From contig RSEF01000003.1 in the NCBI GenBank assembly GCA_003993805.1, forward strand, positions 106,242,138 through 106,306,137: a stretch of DNA of 64,000 bases, written 5' to 3'. The position numbers and the translations under genes are program-made. The stretch is from Himantopus leucocephalus (Eukaryota; Chordata; Aves; Charadriiformes; Recurvirostridae). Within the stretch, counting starts at the first letter, position 1. Each line of letters opens with the position of its first letter. The notes below the pieces were generated by a model. That model had not been told where the DNA came from and ran no database searches. It saw only the letters and a list, made by a program, of their open reading frames with translations. This document shows, piece after piece, positions 40,712 to 50,740 of this stretch.

Positions 40712-40731
40712 CCCCCCCCCCCCCCCCCCCC
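40712..40731. repeat. C20 homopolymer at the edge of the CpG island
   Basis: There are twenty consecutive Cs, with an N seven bases to the left. Two further G-run clusters follow (40820-40838 and 40946-40962). On the ROCK2 transcript the C20 is read as G20, early in intron 1, while the other two clusters are on the template strand. The length of such a run is prone to sequencing error. Confidence 0.85.
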
Positions 40732-40749
40732 GTTACATTTCTCCCTTAG

Positions 40750-42480
40750 GCGTGTCCTTTTCCTGAATTTTTCCCGCATCGCACAGCAAACCCCAGCTTC
40801 GCCAGGGGCCGGTTTCACCGGGGGGGGTGGGGGGGCGGTGAGAGGCTGGGTGCTGGGTGCCTGGCAGCGCACACAAAGGCAGGTACTTTGGGAACGGACA
40901 CGCTACGATTACGAGGCGCGAAAGCAAACGGTGTAAACGATGCGCGGGGGGAGGGGGGGGGGCCTGGAAGAAAGGCGCTTTTCCTCCCCAGGTCAGATCT
41001 TTCCAGAGGCGTTTCTCACTTCCCCCCCCCAAATTAAGCTGTACCTAAACGGAGAGCGGTCGCTCTCGGCTCACGGCGCAGTCCCCCCCACTACACCCCT
41101 TCAAAACCAGCCCCCGGGGGCCGAGGGCCCGCTCCCCGCCACCTCCCCTCAGCTGCCCGGGCGCCCCTCGCCGGCGGCCCGGCCGGGGGCGTGGAGAGGT
41201 GCCGCCCCATCAACCCCGGGGAAGGAGCCTCCGTCCTCCCCCAGGAAAGCTCCTCCAGGACGCGGGAGCCCTTTCCTTCCTTCCTTCCCCCTCCCGCCCG
41301 CCCGAGGCGAGGGCAGCGCTCCCTTTGTTACCCCGCCAAGCGCTTCCCCCCGCGGCCCGGCGCGGCCCGGCCCGGCCGCCCCCCTCACCAGCAGGCTCTC
41401 CACGTTGACCGGGGAGCGCGGGTCGCGGATCATGGACTCCAGCTTCCTCTGGCGGCCCTCGAGCATCCCCGCCGCCGGGTCCAGCGCCTCCGCCGTGAGG
41501 GGAGCCGCCGACATCTTCACCGCCGGCTGCTGGCTCATCCTCCGGCCCGCCTAGCGGCGGCGGGAGACCGGCCCCCGCTGCCGGGGAGGAGGGGACTGAG
41601 CGGGGTCGCCCGGCGGGCCGGCGCGGGGCCTAGCGCGGCGGAGAGGCCGGGGGAAGGGCGGGGGCCGCGGCGGGCCGGGCCTGGGCGGCGAGGCGGGAGC
41701 AGAGGGCAGCGCGCCGCCGTTGGCCGCCTGGCGGCCGCCCGGGCATGAAGGGCGCGGGGAAGCGGCCGCTGCTCCGCCCGGGCGCGGGGAAAGGGAGGGG
41801 AGAGGAGGGAGGGGAGGGAGAGAGCGCTTCCCGCCGTGCCCCCGCCTTTCCCCCTCGCTCGGGGCGTCCCTCAGCGGGCGCCGGCTCACTGCCCGCTCCC
41901 CGCCGCCGGCGGGGCCATCGCACCGGCCGAGCGGCCGCTCCGAGGGCGGAGGGAGGCGGGATGGGAAGGAAGGGGGAAGGCGGCCGCCGCGGAGTCCGAC
42001 TACGGGACTCCCGGCTCCCTTCTCCTCCGCCTCGTCTGCTGCTCGGGCGGCAGCTGCGATCCCCGCCGGCCTCGCCGCTCCCCCTCCGGGCCGCCCCCGC
42101 CGCTCACTCCATAGCGCGGCCGCCGCCCGCGGGGCGCTGCTGCTGCCGCTGTGCCCGCCCCCCTCCCGGCTCGGTCCGGCCCGGCCTCCTCCTCCCCCGG
42201 CCCCGCGCCGCGGCGGCGGCCTCCCCTACCCACAAGGCCGCGCTGCGAGCGGCGGCGCATAGCTCAGCGCTCACTCACCGCCTAACTATAACCCTGAGCT
42301 CAGCGCCCCGCCGCCGCCGGCAGGGGAGGCCCGGGCCGCCCCGCCGCCCTCAGCCCGCCGCCCGGCCGCAGCACCCAAGGTGACCCTCCCGCTTCGGCCC
42401 GGCCCCCGAGGCAGCCCCGGCGGAGGAGCCGGGCCTGGGTACGGCAGGCGGAGAGAGAAAGGGCCGTGTGGTGGCTGGGT
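40750..42480. promoter_or_regulatory. CpG island spanning ROCK2 exon 1 and promoter
   Basis: This stretch is very rich in G+C and CpG, in contrast to the AT-rich DNA on either side. It contains ROCK2 exon 1 and about 0.9 kb upstream of the ATG (41539 to about 42480), where the 5' UTR and core promoter should lie. Many GC-box-like runs (GGGCGG and CCGCCC types) are present. I see no convincing TATA box, so a dispersed CpG-island promoter is likely; the exact transcription start cannot be read from the sequence. Long open frames on both strands here (up to about 210 codons) reflect base composition and should not be taken as genes. Confidence 0.85.
41389..41538 (-). CDS. ROCK2: ROCK2 first coding exon (Rho-associated coiled-coil kinase 2, N-terminus)
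   Basis: This exon encodes 50 residues beginning MSQQPAVKMSAAP and ending with a segment that includes RQRKLESMIRDPRSPVNVES, then LL. Mammalian ROCK2 starts with a similar proline/alanine-rich leader, an internal Met near residue 10, and the nearly identical RQRKLE-IRDPRSP-NVESLL segment just before the kinase-domain exons. The start is fixed by an in-frame TAG at 41551-41553, only 12 nt upstream of the ATG, and A sits at -3. The exon ends in phase 0 at a canonical donor (CTG|GTGAGG), as expected before the next conserved segment. The variable leader is a few residues longer than I recall for human. ROCK2 is a cytosolic Ser/Thr kinase activated by RhoA-GTP that acts on myosin phosphatase and LIM kinase; this exon carries none of the catalytic residues. 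The rest of the gene lies to the left, beyond the window. ROCK1 is the main alternative, but the leader fits ROCK2 and so does the adjacent E2F6. Confidence 0.93.
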
Positions 42481-42683
42481 GAATTTTGGCTGAGGCCTCA
42501 TCCCACCCGCCTTGTGTGAAGCACAAAAAAAAAAAAAAAGAAGAAAACATTTGAGAAAGTGTGTGAGCAGCGTTTCAGGTAGCGGAGCAGTGCTCAGGGC
42601 ACGTAGGAGAAGGGAGGATGGAGAGCTTGAAGGTGAGGAGCTGTGCCAGCGGAGATGCGGACCTCCCTTATTCACCCTGAGGA

Positions 42684-42835
42684 GTCACAGAATGGTTTAG
42701 GCTGGAAGGGACCTTAAAAGACCATCCTGTTCCAGCCCCCCTGCCCTGGACAGGGATGCCTCTCACTAGACCAGGTTGCTCAAAGCCCCATCCAACCTGG
42801 CCTTGAACCTGCCGGAGGGACAACGGGCATTTCCC
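42684..42835 (-). mobile_element. CR1 LINE 3' fragment (minus strand) at the CpG-island border
   Basis: 'tcacagaatggtttaggctggaagggaccttaaaagaccatcc' followed by 'cagggatgcctctcactagaccaggttgctcaaagccccatccaacctggccttgaac' is the reverse complement of a CR1 3' end. The insertion lies about 1.1 kb upstream of the ROCK2 start codon, in the same orientation as ROCK2. Confidence 0.92.
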
Positions 42836-43084
42836 GGGGTCAGGGCGCTGTGTGTGGGACCCAGGCAAGAGCAGGCTGTAGCGGGGAGGGAGAGTGTCGC
42901 CGACACCTCGAGTTGTGGCTGCGGGGATGGAGGAGGCGAGTCTGACGGCGGGGATGCTCCATGGGACGACGTGGTGAGGTTGTGGCCGAACCGTGGTTCC
43001 AACAGCCCGGAGATGCGGCCGGTGTCACTGGGCAGAGCGACAGAGACCATGGAAGTGCCATCTGCCAAGGTGGAGGGACCTCAG
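42836..43084 (+). other. CpG-rich divergent flank with plus-strand splice donor
   Basis: Just beyond the main CpG island and a CR1 fragment, this stretch is CpG-rich and open in one plus-strand frame. It ends at a good 5' splice site, CAG|GTAGGA (43084/43085). CpG-island promoters often fire in both directions, so this could be the first exon of a non-coding RNA transcribed away from ROCK2. The open frame (116 codons, starting in the CR1 fragment) resembles no protein I know. Part of the CpG content may belong to the CR1 body. Confidence 0.3.
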
Positions 43085-43884
43085 GTAGGAAAGGTTAACA
43101 GTTTTATTGTGTTGACTTTCAGCTGATAGCTGGATGTCAGTGAGCTGATGTCAGAAAAAAGGGGCCAATATTTTAACTTGAAAGGAAAAGGAGAGGGAGT
43201 GAAAGACAAGTAAATACGTGAGTCACTTGCATGGTTTTGAGTGAGATCACTGTGTGATATTCTGAGTCAGGGCCCTGGCGCTGAACAACCCCCAACTTGA
43301 GGGAAGGTCAGGTCTGAATATCAACACAAACCCCATAACTGGATTCTGTTTTACGGTCTGCTGAATCAAAATCCCCAAACCTGACAGAAACACATGCTTG
43401 TGAATGCTGTGAAAAGTCAAATCAGGTGTTGTGGCTCACATGTCTGTCCCTGAACCACGTTTAGGGGTTTGTGAGTTTTCTGAAGGAATTGGTAAAATTC
43501 TGTTTGGGAGAGGCAGTGTTTATTATTATCTGAAAACAGATTAAGATCTGCTTTGCTGCAACACCAACAAAAAAAAAAATCACATAATTTGCTCTAACAA
43601 TTTACTTTGCATGTAGGTGCAACAACTAGTAGGGTTGATACTAGGATTAGGACATGGGTACTAGTAGGATCATGAAGTTACACAGCCTTGCACATCAACC
43701 ATTAAAAGCTCTAAAAGAAGCATGATTTCTTCACACACAGCCTACTCATAAGCTAATTTCTTGTAAGCAGCACAGCAGAAATGTTTTGGTTTTTTTAAGA
43801 AGGGATTTAAAATAGGTTTGGATGAAAGACCACACGTGGGGAATGCGTCTCCAGTGATCGATAGGGAACCCGTGCTGGGTTTTG

Positions 43885-44060
43885 CTAATGTCCACAGGAA
43901 TCTCGGGGGTGATTTCAATGAGCTTTGAGTCGAGCACCAGGTGATGTGAAGATCTAAGCTCTCTTCTCAGTTTCCCCTTGGCTGTAGGCAAGCTGCTTCT
44001 CTTTTCCTCATTTTTTCTTATCTATAAAATAAGCTTTGTAAAAACTAATCTTTACTTTAT
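43885..44060 (+). mobile_element. MIR-like SINE relic
   Basis: The stretch 'ggctgtaggcaagctgcttctcttttcctcattttttcttatctataaaataagc' follows the order of the MIR core-to-3' region (gggcaagt-acttaacctct...cagtttcctcatctgtaaaatgg). The upstream portion is less clear, so the left limit is approximate. It is diverged, as expected of an ancient amniote SINE. Confidence 0.4.
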
Positions 44061-45275
44061 CTAGCTTGTATGATTTAGTGACATTGTTCACGGTGCTATT
44101 TAAACGACCATAACAAAGAAATTCTTAAATAAGCATAACAGCCCTTTTTGCATACAAAAAAAAAAGTGTGATTGTGACTTCAAAAGCAAGTGTGTAGAAA
44201 CTACCTTCTTGAAATTCTTGCCCAATAGATCTGTTCCTCCAGCCTTCAGGACATATCTGTTTCCTGACAAAACAAGTTTTACTTTGTTACAGGGACAAAT
44301 TGACAACGGCAGAGTCAGCTGAATTCCTTTGTGCGACACAAATCCTCAACAAAATCATCAGCTAAGGTCTAAGAGCAGAAGCTTTATAGCTGGTTATGAG
44401 TGATTAAGTGGCAAGAAGAGTACCTGGAAAGTCAGATCCTGCCCTCAGTATTTGCAAAAAACAGTGTCTTAACTTGTGATTTGAGCAAATTTGATATGGA
44501 TGTCCTAAAGGAAAAATAACACCACCTTCTGCGGTGTTTTTAGAGTTCTACCTTTTCTGCCTATAGTGGCACATATGTCTTAGGATAACACCTATCCCTA
44601 ACAATGACCATTGAAGGAAGAACTGTTTTTACTTGGTCCAGGTATGGTAGTTTTGAAGTGAATTGTCAAATGTTGTTTGCCGTGTTTTGTAAGGCAAAGT
44701 CCAAGCCTTCCAGCGTGAGTGCTGCAGCTTTAAGCCTGTGAGTCCACAGATGGATCCTTCAGCCCTCTCTCTGCTCCCTGAGATGCCATTTAACTCTTTA
44801 GGTGTCTATGGTCCAAATATGTCTTGGGTGTCCCGAGGCACTTAAGAATTTGCTGTCGACTATTTTCAGAACTGGCTGCGTTTTTATAACCAGATTTGTA
44901 AGAAATTGGTAAACGGGGTATATTGGTTAAAAGTCACCAGCTTCGTATTGTTCCTTTAGGGTACTTCCATAGGGATCGAGCCTTCTCAGGAAGAAGAGAG
45001 ATTTGGCTCTGGACCTCAGGTGTGCTTTAACTGCTAGCTATTGCAAAAGATGAAAAAGGAGCCAAGCTACCCATCTGTGCATCTGTTTAAGGAGAAAGGA
45101 CTGCTATGTTTTTAGCGCTTGCTGCTGGCTAGTTGAGGGTTTTGCAAATCCTCTTCTTGGGCTCCCACTCTCTGGATGTATTGTATAGAGAGCAGAAAAG
45201 CACTATTGATGGGGCGTTGTTTCTAGTAATTGGTAGGGTCCTTAAAATTTAGGTGTAGCGTTTCATGTGGATCTA

Positions 45276-45362
45276 GTCCATTTTTTCTGTTTTGCATATG
45301 GGAAAACAGATGCATATAAAAGTTAAGTGAGTTCTTATTCATCCTGAATGAGAAGCAAATTG
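45276..45362 (-). mobile_element. MIR-like SINE relic (reverse)
   Basis: 'ccattttttctgttttgcatatgggaaaacagatgcatataaaagttaagtgagttctt' resembles the reverse complement of the MIR segment (ccattttacagatggggaaactgaggcacagagaggttaagtgact). It is too diverged to be certain by eye. Confidence 0.4.
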
Positions 45363-48300
45363 TAACGACAGAGTAAGAAGGACAAAAAAGCCAAATAGTC
45401 CAAGCAAATACACAGTCTTTAAAAGCTGCCAGAATTAAGCCATGTCAAACTGCTACTGGCAAAGGTGCATAACTGTCATCCCTCCCTGCTGGGGCATTCA
45501 GGACGCTGCACTGAGGGTTTGAACGCCACAGTTGATCATTGTTGTTGTGATGGAAATAGGACAAGAGGTGTTTTTTTTAGATAATGAGGTCTTGAGACTT
45601 TGGAGGTTGTAGCTAAAGAGTGCCATTCTACTTTCAGAAAATAATTTACATTTACTTCACTAGCATAAGGGTTTCTTTATTTTTAGATTCATAAATATGA
45701 AATAGGGATGGAAAGGAATGTAAGTGTATTGTTTTTTTTTATTATTTTCCTTTCTCACATGCTAGTGTTTAATCAGTCTAAGGTTTAATAAATTATTTTT
45801 CTGGATTAAAATAAACCCCTTTTTCTTCACTTTAGGTTAATGAAAACAGATGGGAAAAAAAGGTACATGACTTCTGTATCTGGGAGGTATAAAAGGCATG
45901 TTTTTAAAGGAGTTGCAAAGTCAGCCACAATCCTCATCATTGTTGATTTTTTTGATTCTAGTGTTATCTTTGTGCAAATATTATAGTTATGTAAAGTCCA
46001 CAAAAAAACATTTTTTAACATTCTTTTGTTTAATTCATGGTACAGCATCTGTTGCATTGCAACTAGCGGCTTTAAATACAAGCAGCTTTTCAAACCCCAT
46101 GTATTTCCAAACCAGCCCTTAGTAAGAATGACACTACCACATCAATCACTAGCACAGGCCAGCTATAAAATTACAAAACCACTCAGCCATCTGTATAATT
46201 AAAGGCAAACCAAAGTAATCAAGCAAATGTTAAAGAAAATATCTTCATATGGTAAACTTCATCAGTAAAGGCCTACATCTACTGTTTCTGCTTGGGAAGG
46301 AATATATTTTTGTCTCCGATAGGTATGCCGGCTGTCGTTGCTTCCCACTCTTTCGAACAGCATGTCCTGCTATATAGCTGAGAAATGCAGAAATATTAGC
46401 TGGTGCTCTCTGTGCGGTGTTGAATTCAGTATCTTGAACACAAATACCAGAGGATCAAGAAAAGGAGGTGTGAAGCACAGAGGCTGCATAATGCCTGGGT
46501 GTGTCCTGATAACGCAGGACTTGGTCTCTGCCTGTCTTTCTTTTAATTGGTTTCATAATTCTCCCCAGCTACCTAACATTGCTTTTGTTAAGACGGTAGT
46601 TTCGTAGTTTCTTGGATGCATTGGGAAGACAGAAGTGAAACTGTGAATCTAGGTTAATTGAAATGCTTACGTGATGTTGATGTGCCAGATTCTCTGCTGT
46701 AAGTCTCAGGAGGAAACTTGCAGTGAGCGTAGCTTGGAGGGTAAGGACAAAGTGACCTCAAGTTTTCCTTTGCTGCTTTCTACATTTAGGCTGAGTTTGG
46801 GTCTGTACGGCCCATAGGCGTAAGTCACAGCAGTTCGAGGGGCTGCTCTGATTTATGAAGTCCTCCCCATAGTCGTTATACCCAAGCACCTTGCTCCCCA
46901 AGGCTGCTTCTATCTCACAGTACCTTGGAGCAGAGGAGGGTGTCTGCCACTCTTATTTCTGCTGTGAGCATTATCTCCAGCACTTCCTTCGCGTGACATA
47001 TTGTAAAGGTTGCAAAATTGGAAGCGTGCAGGGCACAAAGCTGCTGGTCCCTTGGAAGTGCTGGCCATAGCTTCTCAAAGCTGTTTCTGCCTCCTTTTAA
47101 TTCTGACAAGAGGTCTAAGGATTGATTCAGTCCCGTCGCTTGTGTGCCTGTAGTACTTACCGTTTCCAGTGAACAGGTACCCATGTGAACAGAAGCATTT
47201 CTGATAGTTTATTCTGGATCTAAGATCAAACATTTAAAGACCCGCTTCCCAAAATGGAACCCAAAGTCCAGAATTGGGCAAATAGGCTCCTTATAGAAAA
47301 CCTGAGGAGAATCAGACATTTTAGAAAGGAGTGCCCAACTGCATACTGAACAGAAGTTGTTAGAAGAAGTGTGCTCAAAATCCTGTGCTTTCCCAGATGA
47401 TACATAATCTGAACCAGCATCTCCCCCCTGATCCAATCTGGAATTCTTTAGCAGAGTGAGAACCCACATACGTATTCTCCTTTCTCCATCCTGTGGCAAC
47501 TCACGCTGCATATTCCACCTCCAAATAAAGTCTCTAGCCACTGTCTTCCAGGTTTGTGTGTGGTTTTGTCTCTTTAAGGATGCATTCAGCTGAAGCAGTC
47601 TTTATGCAGTAAAAATGCATTAATAAGCAGATAAAGAGGCCAGGAAGAAAAGGCGCTCTAGCCTACTGCTGAGAGTGCTCAGCAGGATGGAGGCAGAGAG
47701 GTAGATAGCAAACTTAGCGACCTTCACAGTCTATTGAGAAGAGTATTTTTGGATTGCGACCTTGGATTTTGGTATAAGAACCGTTGTAGGCACCTAATAA
47801 ATCCTGGTTTTGATCTGGCCTTTAGCCATAAGTATGCAAGAACTGGCTTGGAAAGTGACAGTAGAACCTTGGGCACCGAACGCTCCCTGCAATTAAGGGG
47901 AAATGCCAGTAGAAGATGACTTGTATAGAACAGGCTAAATAAAGATGATTATTGCTGTAGTTCTGTGTGCATCTCTGAATACCCACATTATGTGTCTCCG
48001 TATTAGTACTGTCATTCCTATGATCTGCTTTTCGTCAAGACTTAGCTACTGTTACTTGTGGGGAAAACAAGCCAGTCTAGCTCATACTGGGGTGTAAACA
48101 ACTATGCTTGCTGTGCCTGCTTTTGGGGAGCTTGCAGGGAGTAAGAACAATCGTGAGTGCACTAGTGAAGACATAGCTTTGCTAATAAGGGTTTATGCTC
48201 TTGGAGAAATTACATCGTTTTGTATCAACATCAGAGTCTAGCAGCAAAGTAAACACTTAGGACAGAGAGGGAGGGAAAGAAAGAAAAGGAGTATCCAGGA

Positions 48301-50279
48301 ACACTGTATTTTTTCTTCCTGTTTGGAAAAAAGTATGATTTTCCTATTTCTCCTCATTTTGTCCAACAAGAAGGATAGTCTTGTTTAACAACTGTTATTA
48401 CTAGACTTGACTGTCAAGTAGTAAACGGGATGACTGTGTGAAGAGGGTAGGGTAGAAATGATCTCAGTTTTGCTCCAGTCCAAATGAATACTTCATCTAG
48501 GCTTGGGTGATGGGTGATGACGTTAAAACAAAACGCTGTGTGGGTGAGCAGAATTAAGGTATGAAAATGAAAATTGTCATAAAACTGGTAGTTACAACCA
48601 AATTGGAAGAAAAGTTTTGAAGATTTTAATAAATTCGGTGTCAGATAAGCATCAGAATTCTGGAATTACTAAAACTACATCTCAATTTCAATAACAAATG
48701 ATTTTCAAACAAATTACTATTGCCAGGATGATGCTGTATGATTGAAAATAGTAAGTATAAATCTGTGTCTTAAAAGGAGACAAATATGACAGTTATCAAA
48801 CTCCTCCTGTGACCTCAGTAGCATACAATGTTTAAAAGCACATTTCCAGCAAATAACAAAGATACGGAAGAAAATAGGAAACAGCCCAAATGTACATCAT
48901 CCTGGACTAATCACAGCTATAAAATAATGGCAAAAAAAAAGTGCAGCTGATCTCATTTACCTTGTCTTCAGTAAATAATTTGATACAGTAAGGCTGGAGT
49001 TAATGGGAATTATTAAGGCAACTTTTAATGTACATTCTTTGTAGGAGATCCATCTATAAAACATTCTGGAGGGTAACATACTATTCCTAAACTACAAAGG
49101 ACTTACTATAGATAGGACAGCAATGCTTTATAGGGTGAAATAGGAGGATATTACTTGAATCACCGGAGATCTGGATTGGTAGGAATTACAAGGACTTGGT
49201 CTGTCTTGTTTAACATTTTGAAATTACAATTTTTTGTTTACCAGCATGAAATCAAGGAGTGTGCTGACGATGCTGGCTGTTGGCACGGAGTCAGAAGACA
49301 ACATCAATAGAGGGTTGAGGGTTGGGGTATTGCTCGGAAGATCTGGATCATCTCAGTGATGGGAACGATAGAGACAATATAATTAAATGGTACAAGTCTA
49401 TAGATGGGTGTGCCTTTGGGAACTAGTAAGAAATTCTGATATAATGTGGGAACTTATCATCTGGAAACAGCTGAGGAGAAATACTTCAGGCTTCCATTAG
49501 TTGATGAAAATGTGGAATTAAAAAAAAGGGTAAATGGTATTGTAAAATTTAACAAAGATACTCAAGTAAGATAGAGTAAGGGCAAGATCAAGTAAAAACA
49601 CGGCTGGAACATAAAATAGTTCTAGTCATCTGTATTGGAGGAGAGGAACTGAAATTGGGAATTGGGCAGAGATAAAGGAACAAGGCAGCCTGTTTTATGT
49701 GAGGTGACTTGAATAACTCAATTTTCTAAGTCTAGTGGAGGGGTGACTGAGAGAATATGGTGGTGTCTGTAGAGATGCCAAGGAGACGAAGAGCCCTGTA
49801 CATTACAGAACAGTGCTGGCGGAACGTATGCATGTAAACTGGCCACAAATAGACTTGGATGGGAAACAAGAAAGTTTCTAGCTATAAATTATGGGGGGTT
49901 GGTACAAAGCCAGCAAGAAAACAAGTACCTGTAGCGTGATCAGTGCATTTTGAAAGGGTTGTATGATGTGGCGATGGGCATCATAGCGATGGAGTCGGGA
50001 GCCCTCAATGTCATTTTCAGTTCTTTGTTTCTGTGGCTACAGACATAATAGTTTGTAAGAAGTGTAGCGCAGCCTGGATGAAAGTGAAACCAAACTATTT
50101 CACGACCAGTTAAAGACTTTGTGGAGGTCGCATTTTTGTTCAAAACCCACAGTGAATATAATAAAAAACAGCACAGTTTGGACATAACCAAACTGGCTTT
50201 TTTTCCTTGCTGAAAGAAAACAACCTGGAGGTATTTCTTGCGTGGACCATTAAATGTTCTGTGTGACACAATGTAGAAT

Positions 50280-50740
50280 ATTTGCTCTGGATGCTTGAAA
50301 GAAGAGAGGCACTCCGATTTTTTATCTCATAGCGTGGAGATAAGGAAATTCTACTTTTGTCCAAGGGAATTTGAAGCAGAATTCTACTTCTGAGGAAGCT
50401 GTCAAAGGACTGGGGATCCCTGAAGTGGGAGAAAGGGGAAATTCTTCCTCGCGTTGAAGCTGTTGCCCTGCACAGAGGCACTGAGTTCGTTGGGTCAGCG
50501 AGGAGGAGCATGAGAATCATGGCTTCCCACCCTGGGAACCAGCGCACTCCCTTGGGAGGTGTGTCCCCATCCCTCTCCGTCTGGACAAAATCAAAGTGGT
50601 AACAGGCAGGATCGAGCGTAGCCTGCCTCAAAACAGCCCCCGCTGAGGGGTCTCTGCTACCTAAGTGAATGCTCTGATCATTGAGCTGTTGGGTAATTGG
50701 GGACTTTCCTCCAACAGAGTTTATCCCCTCCTTTGTTTTT
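50280..50740 (-). mobile_element. Probable ancient interspersed repeat with tRNA-like head
   Basis: On the minus strand, 'cagctcaatgatcagagcattcacttaggtagcagagaccc' (around 50690-50650) strongly resembles a tRNA D-arm/A-box region (agctcagtggt-agagca) and the start of the anticodon arm. No clear B box follows. The downstream part is moderately GC-rich and open for 203 codons on the minus strand, but with no recognisable protein. I take it as a decayed SINE-like or composite repeat. It could instead be a conserved non-coding element. Confidence 0.35.

Larger units (their letters stand above)
1..41388 (-). other. ROCK2: ROCK2 intron 1 (from exon 1 to beyond the left edge)
   Basis: The donor GTGAGG at 41388-41383 opens an intron with no recognisable second exon up to the left edge. 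I looked on the minus strand for the expected start of the next exon (a short segment leading into the glycine-rich loop of the kinase domain) and did not find it, so the whole stretch is inferred to be intronic. Outside the repeats listed separately, the blocks 3.9-9.7, 12.4-16.3, 18.3-26.0, 26.9-32.1 and 32.4-40.7 kb are AT-rich sequence with only short chance open frames. A missed small exon is possible because the scan was by eye. Confidence 0.75.

Noticed and set aside
41139..41388. Extension of the ROCK2 open frame beyond residue 50 (VRGAAGPGRAGP...)
   Set aside because: The frame runs past a canonical GTGAGG donor placed exactly where the conserved NVESLL segment ends in other vertebrates. 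The extension is low-complexity intron sequence.
41551..42383. Long open frames on both strands of the CpG island (up to about 210 codons)
   Set aside because: They are Pro/Arg/Ala/Gly-rich, overlap in several frames on both strands and show no domain. G+C-rich DNA lacks stop codons, so such frames are expected.
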